Shown: piece by piece, positions 54,161-62,657 of the stretch
Layout: each line of letters opens with the position of its first letter
Position numbering within the stretch: position 1 is the first letter of the stretch
NCBI RefSeq assembly: GCF_003003265.1
Contig: NZ_PVTL01000010.1
Location: 43,311 to 107,310 of the forward strand
Direction of reading: 5' to 3'
From: Glaciihabitans tibetensis
GTDB lineage: Bacteria > Actinomycetota > Actinomycetes > Actinomycetales > Microbacteriaceae
Length of the DNA: 64,000 nt
Notes under the pieces: model-generated
Told to the model about the DNA's origin: nothing
Database searches by the model: none
Seen by the model: the letters and a program-made list of their open reading frames with translations, nothing else
Translations under genes and position numbers: made by a program

Positions 54161-54185
54161 CGGCAAATTGGTCACCGTGGGTGGT

Positions 54186-54620
54186 TCAGAGCGCGGCAAC
54201 TGCCGATGCGAGCACTCCGGTGTCATAAATAGTGAGATGGCCGTCGCTCAAGACCCGCCGCGTGCCCGCGTCGAGGGGAACAGCAGCCCAGCTGATTGGT
54301 GCGATGCCCAGGTCGACGTGGAGCCCGGACCTCAAGCGCATCCTTCTCTCTTGAACGGGCCCCCAGCTCACTGCTCGAATCAGCCGAGCGCCCGGACACA
54401 GAACTTCGAACCACCCATAGTCGGCGAGCCGATCTGGGTCGTCTGTCAGGATCGTCAGATCGATGTCGCTACCCATGCGCTCGGCATGGCGTGCGTATGA
54501 ACCGACAAGTAGTACGGCCAGGATGTCGTCGCGCTCAGTGGCCCAAGCCCTCACGTCGTCGATCACGGCGCGAGCAGCTCGCTGCCGCCCTTTTAGTCTC
54601 ACAGTCACGTGCCCCATCAT
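54186..54620 (-). CDS. MNT-type nucleotidyltransferase-domain protein
   Basis: About 144 residues from ATG 54620 (54617 also possible). The polymerase-beta-like motif is L-V-G-S-Y-A-R-H-A-E-R-M-G-S-D-I-D-L-T-I near residue 40, with the two Asp as metal ligands. It resembles MNT antitoxins and small antibiotic nucleotidyltransferases. The HEPN toxin partner usual for MNT is not adjacent, so it looks solitary. Substrate unknown. Confidence 0.8.
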   Translation of the reverse strand: MMGHVTVRLKGRQRAARAVIDDVRAWATERDDILAVLLVGSYARHAERMGSDIDLTILTDDPDRLADYGWFEVLCPGARLIRAVSWGPVQERRMRLRSGLHVDLGIAPISWAAVPLDAGTRRVLSDGHLTIYDTGVLASAVAAL

Positions 54621-54774
54621 CGCGCGTTCCAACTCCGGACAGGCAAAACGCCCGCAGGGGCTGCACCTGCAGCGCATCGATGTGGACGGTGTTGATTCCT
54701 CCTGACGGTCGCTTGGGAGAGTGCTCGGCTCGTTCTCCAGACAGAGCAGAGCAGAGCAAAGCAGAGCCGGTTCT

Positions 54775-55806
54775 CTAGATTGTCTTCATATCGAGAGCGA
54801 AGCGGAACCGGACATCGTTGCGTTCGAGCCGGTCGAGTGCTTCGTTAATGTCACGTGCGGGCAGGACTTCGACGTCGGCGGTGATGCCGTGTTCGTTGCA
54901 GAAATCGAGCATGGCCTGCGTTCCGGTAGTCCCACCGCTGCCTGCCGAGGCGAGGCTTTTTCTACCGATGAGAAGTGCCATCGGATCAAACTGCATAGAC
55001 CCGAGCGCGCCGAGTGCGCACAGCGTCCCGTCCAGCGCCAGAGCACGAATGTACGGGGTGAGGTCGTGGGGGACGGATGCCGTGTCGATAATGAGGTCGA
55101 AACGGTTGGCTGTTGCTTTCATCGCGATGGGGTCTTTCGACACGACCACCTCGTCGGCACCCAGACTCTTCGCGCCCGCTGCCTTGTCTTCGGAGGTGGT
55201 GAACAGCACGACGTGGGCACCGAGGGCATGGGCGAATTTGACGGCGAGGTGCCCGAGTCCGCCGAGCCCCACCACTCCAATGGTCTTTCCGGGTCCGGCG
55301 TTCCAGCGCATCAGAGGTTCCCAGACGGTGATTCCCGCACACATTAGAGGAGCGACGCCAGCAGGGTCGAGCTTGTCCGGCAGCGGGTAGACGAATTTCT
55401 CGTCGGCGACGTATTCGTTCGCGAAACCGCCTTGGGTCACGGTGCCGTCGACACGGTCAGTACCGCCATAGGTAAGCGTCGGAAACTCCTCGCAGTAGTT
55501 CTCCTGCCCGGCAAGGCACATGGAGCATGTGCCGCACGAGTCGATGATGTTGCCGACTGCGACCGGGTCTCCTGCCCGGAACCGAGATACCTCAGGGCCG
55601 ATTGCGGTAACGACGCCCACGAATTCGTGGCCGGCGACGAGAGGTTTGTTGCCTGGGCGGTGGATCTCGTGAAGGTCGGAGTGGCATACCCCGCAGAAGG
55701 TCACGTCAATGGCGACATCGTTTGGCCGGAGGTCGCGTCTCTCGATCGTCTGGCGTGTGAGGGGCCGGTCGGAGGCGACAGCGACGTATGCGGTTGTTTC
55801 TCGCAT
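54775..55806 (-). CDS. NAD(P)-dependent zinc alcohol dehydrogenase (YahK/CAD type)
   Basis: A 343-residue dehydrogenase starting M-R-E-T-T-A-Y-V-A-V. The catalytic zinc site is C-G-V-C-H-S-D-L-H near residue 38 and G-H-E near 61. The structural zinc set C-x2-C-x2-C-x7-C (C-G-T-C-S-M-C) is near residue 92. The Rossmann motif is G-L-G-G-L-G-H near 173. These fit cinnamyl-alcohol/YahK-type aldehyde reductases. It faces a TetR gene across two matched operators. Confidence 0.92.
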   Translation of the reverse strand: MRETTAYVAVASDRPLTRQTIERRDLRPNDVAIDVTFCGVCHSDLHEIHRPGNKPLVAGHEFVGVVTAIGPEVSRFRAGDPVAVGNIIDSCGTCSMCLAGQENYCEEFPTLTYGGTDRVDGTVTQGGFANEYVADEKFVYPLPDKLDPAGVAPLMCAGITVWEPLMRWNAGPGKTIGVVGLGGLGHLAVKFAHALGAHVVLFTTSEDKAAGAKSLGADEVVVSKDPIAMKATANRFDLIIDTASVPHDLTPYIRALALDGTLCALGALGSMQFDPMALLIGRKSLASAGSGGTTGTQAMLDFCNEHGITADVEVLPARDINEALDRLERNDVRFRFALDMKTI

Positions 55807-55994
55807 AGAGTCATTCTCTTTTCTCTTGGTGAGTTTCTTGTTGGTGAGGGTCGATCGTTTTGAGTGTGGCGTCGGAACCGGCGGGTACCCAGAGGCCGCC
55901 GGTCTGCGATCGCTTCGGAGCGCCAGAGACAAAGGTCGGTGTCGGTCGAGTTTCTGGGGCTAGGTGACGGGGTGAAACATGCGTCAACTGGGAA

Positions 55995-56010
55995 CAAACT
56001 AGTTAGTTTG
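55995..56010. promoter_or_regulatory. TetR operator 1 (ADH side)
   Basis: CAAAC-TAGTTA-GTTTG. The inverted copy at 56049 differs by one base when reverse complemented. The two sites lie in the ADH/TetR divergent region. Confidence 0.75.
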
Positions 56011-56048
56011 ATTTGCAGTTACGAAGATACGTGCTTTCGCGGGAAAGT

Positions 56049-56064
56049 CAAACCAACTAGTTTG
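56049..56064. promoter_or_regulatory. TetR operator 2 (TetR side)
   Basis: CAAAC-CAACTA-GTTTG, in opposite orientation to operator 1, 38 bp from it and 13 bp before the TetR start codon. Confidence 0.75.
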
Positions 56065-56077
56065 TTACCCTCGGGTC

Positions 56078-56656
56078 ATGAAGTCTGGAGACGCGACCCG
56101 TGAACGCATACTCGCCGCCGCGAAGGCCGAATTCGCGGAATTTGGCATCGCGGGCGCGCGGGTAGATCGGATTGCGGCGAACGCGCGCGCGAACAAGGCC
56201 CAGCTGTATACATTCTTCGGCGGAAAGGAGGCCCTCTTCGAGACCATTTTCACTGCGTCGCTTGATGGCATCGTCAACGCCGTCCCGATAGACGCGACCG
56301 ATCTGCCCGGGTATGCGGTGAGACTCTATAACGAGTATCTCGAGCAACCAGAGCTTGTCCGTCTCGCAACGTGGGCACGACTTGAACGGCGCCCGACTGG
56401 GCACTTGACAGCCGACGCCTACCAGCTAGATGCATCCAAGCTTTCCGACATCGATAGTGCTCAAAGAAGAGGATTCATTGACGAGTGGTTCACTCCGTTC
56501 GAGGTGCTGACAACGGTCATTGCGATTTCTATGACTTGGTCACCTGCGAGCACGACGTATGCCGCCGCGAAGTCCGACGAACAGACTGAGCATGATCGTC
56601 GACGTGAAACGATCAGAAGAGTGGTCTCCCGATCGCTGTGCACCGCGCAGAGCTGA
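56078..56656 (+). CDS. TetR-family regulator of the divergent ADH gene
   Basis: A 192-residue regulator. The helix-turn-helix is A-K-A-E-F-A-E-F-G-I-A-G-A-R-V-D-R-I-A through N-K-A-Q-L-Y-T-F-F-G-G-K-E (residues 10-50). The TetR_C domain with E-Y-L-E-Q-P-E-L-V-R-L-A-T-W follows. It is divergent from the ADH gene and lies just after operator 2, so it represses both. Confidence 0.92.
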   Translation: MKSGDATRERILAAAKAEFAEFGIAGARVDRIAANARANKAQLYTFFGGKEALFETIFTASLDGIVNAVPIDATDLPGYAVRLYNEYLEQPELVRLATWARLERRPTGHLTADAYQLDASKLSDIDSAQRRGFIDEWFTPFEVLTTVIAISMTWSPASTTYAAAKSDEQTEHDRRRETIRRVVSRSLCTAQS

Positions 56657-56843
56657 ATCCTCGCTGTAGCGTTATCGTCTCGACGAATGCTTAAATCTCC
56701 CCTGCGACGTCGGCAGCACGCGGCGGGGTGACGAGGTTACCTTGGGGAAGCGCGCCGCTTCCCGGTGCGATTCAGCCAGACGGTGCGACAGGAGCATCAA
56801 CTCGACGGCTCGAAAAGCGGTGGTGGTCCGAGACGTAGATGTC

Positions 56844-57653
56844 TCACTCGAAGAGGTGTTTGAGTGAAAGGGCATCGAGCCATCGGCCGACGAGGTCATG
56901 GACTATTTCTGGCGTCTCGATCTGCGGATTATGGCCGGCCCCGTCGATGACTGCAGCGGACATGTGCGGGTAGTGCTGGAGCAGGGCGAGTTGGTCTTGC
57001 CATCCCACGATTGCGTCCTGGCGGCCCGTGACGAGCAAGTGTGGGCCCCGGTGGGGCGCGGCTTCCGCCTCCGGCCAGTGGGGGAGAAGGAAGTCTGCCC
57101 CGAGTTCGGCGGCAGCTATTCGATCGTGTGCGCGCCATCCTGGTAGCAAGTACTCCTCGAAACGTTCCCATCCCGGTCGGTTGAGGCGGGTCGCCACCTG
57201 GGCGAAGAGCTCTCGTTCGTCCGGCTGCCGGCTGGCCAGGAAAACGTCGTCTCGCTCCAGGATCGTCTCGCGCGGCAGCGTGCGGCCGTCACCCCAGCTC
57301 ACGACGGGCACGAGGAGGGCCGATCCGAGAAGCTGGGTGCCGAATCGGGCGGTGACGGCTCGGGCGATTTGCCCGCCGAACGACTGGCCGATCACGGCGA
57401 AGCGCTGATCGTGCACGACGTCCGCGATGAAGTCGATGACGGCCTCGGTGAGCGTGAGCGCCGAGGTCGGTCCGGGTAGTCGGGGGCTGTTACCGTGCCC
57501 GGGAAGGTCGAGATAGATCCGGCGGTAGCCGGGGTGGCTGTCGAAGACGGGTTCGAGCGGCAGAAGTACACGGTGATCGACCGTGTAGCCGTGGATCATG
57601 ACGATCGGTACTCCGTCGCCGCGAGTGGTGTGCTGCATGCTGTTTTTGCTCAT
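56844..57653 (-). CDS. Alpha/beta hydrolase
   Basis: A 269-residue enzyme starting M-S-K-N-S-M-Q-H-T-T (ATG 57653; a Met six codons earlier is possible). The oxyanion segment is I-H-G-Y-T-V, the nucleophile elbow is I-G-Q-S-F-G-G-Q near residue 87, and the late V-T-G-R-Q-D-A and G-A-G-H-N-P supply acid and His. A MerR-type dyad and TTGACC hexamer lie 20-40 bp upstream, matching the MerR/MFS promoter, so it belongs to that regulon. Confidence 0.87.
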   Translation of the reverse strand: MSKNSMQHTTRGDGVPIVMIHGYTVDHRVLLPLEPVFDSHPGYRRIYLDLPGHGNSPRLPGPTSALTLTEAVIDFIADVVHDQRFAVIGQSFGGQIARAVTARFGTQLLGSALLVPVVSWGDGRTLPRETILERDDVFLASRQPDERELFAQVATRLNRPGWERFEEYLLPGWRAHDRIAAAELGADFLLPHWPEAEAAPHRGPHLLVTGRQDAIVGWQDQLALLQHYPHMSAAVIDGAGHNPQIETPEIVHDLVGRWLDALSLKHLFE

Positions 57654-57670
57654 CCCGGCACCGTAGAACA

Positions 57671-57692
57671 TTCACGCTAACGTCAAGGTCAA
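57671..57692 (-). promoter_or_regulatory. MerR-type operator/promoter of the hydrolase
   Basis: On the minus strand TTGACC (57692-57687) is followed by the dyad TTGACGTTAGCGTGAA (57686-57671). The dyad shares 15 of 16 bases with the one at 58119-58134. Confidence 0.7.
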
Positions 57693-57722
57693 CTGACCAC
57701 GTCAATCGCTTGTTCGGCCCCG

Positions 57723-58085
57723 TCAGGCAAGTGCTCTGACCTCGTCGAGATACTCGGTAATAGCGGCGCGGTTGCGGGCGAGAAACTCGATGCGTTCGTC
57801 CATGCGGTCGCGTTCGTGTTCCAGGGTGGCGAGCATCTCGGGAGTGGCGTCGGCGAAATGAATCGTCCGGGGCTTGTCGAGGCACGGCAGGATCTGCCTG
57901 ATGATTCGCGTCGGCAAACCGGTGTCGAGGAGGCCACGAATCTGGATGACCCGATCGACCAGATAGTCGTCATACTCCCGGTATCCGTTCGGCATCCGCC
58001 GAGGTATGACCAGTTGCTCGTCCTCGTAATACCGCAGCGCCCTCGGCGATGTGCCCGTGAGGCTGGAAAGTTCGCCGATCTTCAT
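57723..58085 (-). CDS. MerR-family regulator
   Basis: A 120-residue protein starting M-K-I-G-E-L-S-S-L-T-G-T-S-P-R-A-L-R-Y-Y-E with GAGGAGGGCGGGACGG upstream. The winged helix covers residues 1-70 (Y-E-D-E-Q-L-V-I-P-R-R) and a coiled-coil follows (E-H-E-R-D-R-M-D-E-R-I-E-F-L). There is no Cys or added ligand domain. It is divergent from the MFS gene with a shared dyad. Confidence 0.92.
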   Translation of the reverse strand: MKIGELSSLTGTSPRALRYYEDEQLVIPRRMPNGYREYDDYLVDRVIQIRGLLDTGLPTRIIRQILPCLDKPRTIHFADATPEMLATLEHERDRMDERIEFLARNRAAITEYLDEVRALA

Positions 58086-58112
58086 CCGTCCCGCCCTCCT
58101 CGTGTCCTCGAT

Positions 58113-58134
58113 TTGACCTTAACGCTAACGTCAA
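58113..58134. promoter_or_regulatory. MerR-type operator/promoter between merR and MFS genes
   Basis: TTGACC (58113-58118) then TTAACGCTAACGTCAA (58119-58134), a 13-of-16 dyad. A matching site precedes the hydrolase gene at 57653. Confidence 0.75.
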
Positions 58135-58151
58135 CCATTGACGATGATGTC

Positions 58152-59357
58152 ATGACTCAACTACAGCCCACTTCGCGGCGCGTGTCCCGGCCAGATCGTC
58201 TGCCTCTCGCAGGCCTCGTGGCATTGGGCACCGCGGGATTCGTCACGATCATGACCGAGGCGCTCCCTGCGGGAATTTTGCCAGCCATGAGCGGCGACCT
58301 CGGCGTCACGCAGGCTGCGGCCGGGCAGACCGTGACGGTGTATGCGATCGGTTCTGCCCTCGCCGCCGTTCCTCTGACCGCTGCGACGATCGGCTGGCCT
58401 CGCCGACGGCTCCTGGTGATCGCGATCGCCGGATTCGCCGTCGCAAACACGATCACCGCCATCTCCCACGACTACATCCTCACGATGGCGTCGCGATTTC
58501 TCGCGGGTGTGGTCGCGGGGCTCCTGTGGGCGCTGCTCGCGGGATACGCCCGCCGCATGGTCACCCCTCAGCAGCGCGGAAAGGCAATGGCAATCGCGAT
58601 GGCCGGTACCCCGGTCGCGCTCTCGATCGGTGTGCCCGCAGGTACTTTCCTCTCGGACGTGATCGGCTGGCGATACACGTTCGGCATCATGACCCTGCTT
58701 GCGCTTATCTTGATCGGTTGGGTACTCGCGAGCGTTCCCAACTTCCCCGGACAGGCCAAAGCGGCCCGGCTACCGCTTCGTCGCACCCTCGCGATCCCCG
58801 GCATGGCCGCCGTGCTCGTGGTCACACTCGCTTTCGTGCTCGCGCACAACATCCTCTACACCTACATCGCCCCGTACCTCGCACCGCTTGGCCTCGCTGA
58901 TCGTGTCGACATCGTTCTGCTCGTCTTTGGTGCCGTGTCGTTGCTGAGCATCTGGATCACCGGCGCCCTCATCGACCGTCACTTGCGACCACTGATAATC
59001 GCGAGTTGCGCCCTGTTCGCGAGCGCCGCTCTCGCTCTCGGTCTTTTCGCCGAGGCCCCATGGTTGCTTTTCGCCAGCGTCGGCGTCTGGGGCCTCGCAT
59101 TCGGCGGAGCCGCAACTCTTCTTCAGACCGCGTCCGCGGAGGCTGCTGGAGCCGCCGGTGACGTAGCGCAGTCTCTGGTCGTGACGTGTTGGAACATTGG
59201 CATCGCCGGCGGTGCAATCACGGGAGGACTCCTCCTCGCCGGAATCGGCCCGTCATCTTTGCCCTGGGCGGCACTCGTTCTTCTCGTTCCTGCCCTCATC
59301 GTGACGATAGCGGCACACGCGGGCGCGACGAATACCTCCTCACCGCCGGAAAAGTGA
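58152..59357 (+). CDS. MFS transporter (sugar/drug efflux type)
   Basis: A 401-residue, 12-helix transporter starting M-T-Q-L-Q-P-T-S. The helix-1 region T-I-M-T-E-A-L-P-A-G-I-L and the G-W-P-R-R-R-L-L motif after helix 2 fit the arabinose-efflux/chloramphenicol-resistance-like MFS group. It is divergent from the MerR gene with the shared operator 20-40 bp upstream. The export substrate probably matches the MerR ligand. Confidence 0.9.
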   Translation: MTQLQPTSRRVSRPDRLPLAGLVALGTAGFVTIMTEALPAGILPAMSGDLGVTQAAAGQTVTVYAIGSALAAVPLTAATIGWPRRRLLVIAIAGFAVANTITAISHDYILTMASRFLAGVVAGLLWALLAGYARRMVTPQQRGKAMAIAMAGTPVALSIGVPAGTFLSDVIGWRYTFGIMTLLALILIGWVLASVPNFPGQAKAARLPLRRTLAIPGMAAVLVVTLAFVLAHNILYTYIAPYLAPLGLADRVDIVLLVFGAVSLLSIWITGALIDRHLRPLIIASCALFASAALALGLFAEAPWLLFASVGVWGLAFGGAATLLQTASAEAAGAAGDVAQSLVVTCWNIGIAGGAITGGLLLAGIGPSSLPWAALVLLVPALIVTIAAHAGATNTSSPPEK

Positions 59358-59419
59358 CTGAAGTTCCGCATCTGACCCTGCCCGTGCATCCAGGCGCTCA
59401 CAAATCTAAGCTGGAGCGC

Positions 59420-60154
59420 ATGGCGGGCAAGCAGGAACGCGGCGACTGGCGAGTTGGAGCCGCGCGCTATCAGATCGAGCGGATCTCTCGTGACGAGCGG
59501 ATGTCTCGTGATGAGCGGATGTCTCGTGGCGAACGCACGGGCGCGCAGAACCGCGGGTCCGAGGAGCCCGCAGATCCAGGACCGCAACCCGACCCCGAGC
59601 CGACCACGGATGCCGGGCAGTCGATGATGGAGGAACGCGCGCACTTCGTCGAGATCGCGATCCAGCAGTCGATCCGTCGCGGGGACTTCGACAACCTTCC
59701 CGGGGCGGGCAAGCCCCTGGCCGACCTGCAGCACAACGACCCAGACTGGTGGATCCGCCGGAAGATCGAGCGCGAGAACATCACCGGCCTCGGCCCACCC
59801 GCGCTGACCCTGCGCACGGAGGACGCCGAGCTCGACGATCGGATCGACGCCTGCCACACCGAGCACGCCGTGCGCCACCTGCTCGAGGACTTCAACACCC
59901 GCGTGATCGCCGCCCGCCGACAGCTGCAGGGCGGGCCGCCGGTGGTCACCGCGCTGCGCGACGCCAACGCCGAGGTGCAGCGGTGGACCGACCGCCGCGC
60001 GGCGCACGCAGAAGCGCGTGCCGCCGAGCAGCACGAAGCGGCGGCGGCGCTGCGCGCCATGACCTGGGGCCAACGTCGCCGCGCCAAGCGGCAGCCTCCG
60101 CCAGCGCCTCAGCCTCCGCCAGCGCCTCAGCCTCAGCCTCAGCCGCCGCAGTGA
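59420..60154 (+). CDS. DUF1992 protein with repeat extensions
   Basis: A 244-residue protein from ATG 59420 (CTGGAG upstream). The DUF1992 core is E-I-A-I-Q-Q-S-I-R-R-G-D-F-D-N-L-P-G-A-G-K-P-L near residue 75, then W-W-I-R-R-K-I-E-R-E. Ahead of it are three S-R-D-E-R-M-type units encoded by exact 18-bp repeats (59486-59539). The tail is Pro/Gln-rich. DUF1992 proteins are DnaJ-related (C-terminal part of some J proteins), role unknown. Confidence 0.88.
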   Translation: MAGKQERGDWRVGAARYQIERISRDERMSRDERMSRGERTGAQNRGSEEPADPGPQPDPEPTTDAGQSMMEERAHFVEIAIQQSIRRGDFDNLPGAGKPLADLQHNDPDWWIRRKIERENITGLGPPALTLRTEDAELDDRIDACHTEHAVRHLLEDFNTRVIAARRQLQGGPPVVTALRDANAEVQRWTDRRAAHAEARAAEQHEAAAALRAMTWGQRRRAKRQPPPAPQPPPAPQPQPQPPQ

Positions 60155-60350
60155 GCCTGCCCGAGCTTGAGCGCGAGCCTGCCCGAGTTCGCCCGAGCCC
60201 ACACGGGCCCCGCGTATGCGACGGTAAATTCCTCGCGAATGCACTCTTGCCCGCTGAAACTTTCTGGCCAAAAAAGTTTGAGCACGGTGCATCCGCATCG
60301 CCCTTCCGCACAGAAGTAATGAGTAACCCATCCACATATAGGAGGAACTC

Positions 60351-61217
60351 ATGCGAAAGACCCGTTCTCTCAGCACGATAACCGTCGGCATCGGCGCCGG
60401 CGTCCTGGTTGCGCTCGCTGGCGTAGCGCCCGCCCAGGCAGCGGAAGGTGATGCCCAGCTCTCCGTGTTCCATGGTGTGCCCGGCCTCACCGTCGACGTG
60501 TACGTGAACAACGCACTCACGCTCGACAACTTCGCTCCCGGCTCGCTCGCCGGACCGCTCGAGCTGGCACCCGGAACCTATTCGGTGGCTATCACCGCGG
60601 CGGACGCGGCAGATGCCAGTGCACCAGCAATCGGCCCGGTCGACCTGCCCCTCGAGGCTGGCGTCAACTACACCGCCGTGGCGCACCTCAACGAGGCCGG
60701 CAGCCCCACGGCAACCCTGTTCACCAACGACACCAGCACGGTTGCCGCCGGCGAAGGCCGTCTGACTGTTCGCCACGTGGCTGCTGCGCCCGCGGTGGAT
60801 GTCCTGGCGGGAGGATCACCGGCGATCACCAATCTGGTGAATCCCAATGAGTCGGTGCTCACGCTCCCCGCTGGCACCATCTCCGCAGCGGTCGCCGCGA
60901 CCGGTACCACGGCACCGGTGATCGGCCCGGCCGACCTCGAGGTTGCGGAGGGCGCAAACACCATCGTGTACGCCTGGGGCAGCCTCGCGGAGTCGACCCT
61001 CGCGCTCGGTGTGCAGAGCATCACGGGACTGCACTCGGCGCCCGGTGGTGTGCCCGCGGGTGACGCCGGACTCGTCGCCAGCAACACGGTTGGTTCCGCC
61101 GGAGACGACGGATCCAGCGTGATCTGGCTGGCCGGTTCCGCCGTGCTGCTGCTTGCGGCGGTCGCGGTGATGACGGTGAGCCGCTCCCGGCGTGCTGTTG
61201 GCACAACGGAACGCTAA
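60351..61217 (+). CDS. Surface DUF4397 protein
   Basis: A 288-residue exported protein. A signal peptide ends A-Q-A-A near residue 32. Two DUF4397 halves follow: A-Q-L-S-V-F-H-G-V-P-G-L-T-V-D-V-Y-V and R-L-T-V-R-H-V-A-A-A-P-A-V-D-V. A Gly/Ser stretch leads to a C-terminal membrane helix (V-I-W-L-A-G-S-A-V-L-L-L-A-A-V-A-V) and a basic end (S-R-S-R-R). This is a wall-sorting-like layout without a classical LPxTG. The site AGGAGG is 7 bp upstream. The class F sortase gene follows. Confidence 0.9.
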   Translation: MRKTRSLSTITVGIGAGVLVALAGVAPAQAAEGDAQLSVFHGVPGLTVDVYVNNALTLDNFAPGSLAGPLELAPGTYSVAITAADAADASAPAIGPVDLPLEAGVNYTAVAHLNEAGSPTATLFTNDTSTVAAGEGRLTVRHVAAAPAVDVLAGGSPAITNLVNPNESVLTLPAGTISAAVAATGTTAPVIGPADLEVAEGANTIVYAWGSLAESTLALGVQSITGLHSAPGGVPAGDAGLVASNTVGSAGDDGSSVIWLAGSAVLLLAAVAVMTVSRSRRAVGTTER

Positions 61218-61244
61218 CCGCCGATGAAGACGAGGAGGGTCACC

Positions 61245-61979
61245 ATGGGGAGATTCGGGCTTCTTGTGGTGGCTCTCCTTGCCGTCTTCTGCGGCGCGCT
61301 CGGGTGGGCGGTCATCGCGACACCCGAGCTCGCGGCATCCCCCTCGTCCACAGAATCACCGGCAATCGATGACCGACCGTCCGGGTCGCCTCCTAGCGCC
61401 GCCGGGTCGTCTCCCTCGTCCGCGGAGTCGCGGTCGGTCAGGCCGTCGCCCACGGACGCCCCGTCGCCCGCACCGGCCCTGCCCACGGTGCCGGTCGTGG
61501 ATGCCGCGATGCAGAGCCCCGCTCCTCCCGTGCCCGCGCCGACCCGGGTGAGTGTCGGGTCTTTGGGCGTTGATGTGCCCGTGGTTGCGGTGGGTCTCGA
61601 CGGCGCCGGGGCGATGGCGCTGCCGCCGGACCCCGCCATCGCGGGGTGGTACGAACACGGTCCCGCACCCGCCAGCACGGCTGGTGCCACCGTCATCGCC
61701 GCCCATGTTGACTCCCTTGTCTACGGTCTGGGTCCGTTCGCTGCGCTCGCCGACGCGACGGCCGGTACAGAGATCGTCGTCACTGACGCCGCGGGCACAG
61801 CGCGCACGTTCGCCGTCTCGACGATTGAGACCACGGGAAAGTCGGATGTCGCGTGGGCGAGCGTCTTCGATCGAACCGGTCCAGCCCGCCTCGTACTGGT
61901 CACCTGCGGGGGAGAGTTCGACTACTCGTCCCGCCATTATCTGTCGAACGTCATCATCGTGGCGACCCCGGTCGGATGA
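61245..61979 (+). CDS. Class F sortase
   Basis: A 244-residue protein from ATG 61245 with GAGGAGGG 6 bp upstream (ATG 61224 lacks this). An N-terminal membrane helix is followed by a Ser/Pro-rich linker of 70 residues and then the sortase fold. The catalytic residues are His in A-A-H-V-D-S, Cys in L-V-T-C-G-G and Arg in S-S-R-H-Y. It lies downstream of a surface protein likely to be its substrate. Confidence 0.92.
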   Translation: MGRFGLLVVALLAVFCGALGWAVIATPELAASPSSTESPAIDDRPSGSPPSAAGSSPSSAESRSVRPSPTDAPSPAPALPTVPVVDAAMQSPAPPVPAPTRVSVGSLGVDVPVVAVGLDGAGAMALPPDPAIAGWYEHGPAPASTAGATVIAAHVDSLVYGLGPFAALADATAGTEIVVTDAAGTARTFAVSTIETTGKSDVAWASVFDRTGPARLVLVTCGGEFDYSSRHYLSNVIIVATPVG

Positions 61980-61992
61980 GGCCGTGTCTTTA

Positions 61993-62007
61993 TTATGCTG
62001 AGCATAA
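61993..62007. promoter_or_regulatory. Palindrome upstream of the sigma-factor gene
   Basis: TTATGCT-G-AGCATAA, a perfect 7-bp inverted repeat with 1-bp spacer, 80 bp before the sigma start. It overlaps TATTAT (61991-61996), a possible -10. Confidence 0.5.
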
Positions 62008-62087
62008 CGAGGGCCGGAGACAGCGGCCGGCAACCAGAGCTGTGGCCGCCGGCATCCGCCTCAATCCGGAGCACGACTTCTGAGGTG

Positions 62088-62657
62088 ATGGCAATCGACG
62101 ATGATCACGCGCGGCTCGGCGAGCGCTTTCGCAGTGGCGACGAGCGGGCGCTCGCCGAGGCCTACGCGCAGTGGGCGTCTCTGGTCTACACGATGGCTGC
62201 GCGCTCGCTTGGGGATCCCACCGAAGCCGAGGACGTGACGCAGAAAGTCTTCATTGCCGCCTGGCGCGGGCGCGAAGGGTTCCATCCCGAGCGGGCCCGC
62301 CTGCCCGCCTGGATTGTAGGCATTTGCCGGCACACTCTCGCCGACGCCCACGAGGCGCGGGCCCGGCGGCGTCGGGTCGCTGAGGCCGTCGCCGCTGATA
62401 CCGCTCTCGTCGCCCTGACCACGCCGTCGGAAGAATCCGATGCGGTGATGGATCGGATGCTGCTGGGCGACGAACTGCGGAGACTACCCGCGGTGCCCCA
62501 GCAAGTGATGCGCCTCGCGTTCTACGATGACCTGACACACCACGAAATAGCGGACACCCTGGGCTTGCCCCTCGGAACCGTGAAAAGCCACATTCGCCGA
62601 AGCCTCGGACGCCTGAGATCGCGCCTGTCAGATACCACGATCGGAGGGGAACAATGA
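62088..62657 (+). CDS. ECF RNA polymerase sigma factor
   Basis: A 189-residue sigma factor. Region 2 has A-S-L-V-Y-T-M-A-A-R-S-L-G-D-P-T-E-A-E-D-V-T-Q-K-V-F, and region 4 has H-H-E-I-A-D-T-L-G-L-P-L-G-T-V-K-S-H-I-R-R-S-L-G-R-L. ATG 62088 is chosen; the GAGG just before is very close, so a GTG at 62085 or earlier in-frame start is possible. It overlaps the anti-sigma gene by 4 bp. Confidence 0.9.
   Translation: MAIDDDHARLGERFRSGDERALAEAYAQWASLVYTMAARSLGDPTEAEDVTQKVFIAAWRGREGFHPERARLPAWIVGICRHTLADAHEARARRRRVAEAVAADTALVALTTPSEESDAVMDRMLLGDELRRLPAVPQQVMRLAFYDDLTHHEIADTLGLPLGTVKSHIRRSLGRLRSRLSDTTIGGEQ

Noticed and set aside
54186..54620. MNT/HEPN toxin-antitoxin pair
   Set aside because: The MNT-like protein is clear, but no HEPN partner gene lies on either side.
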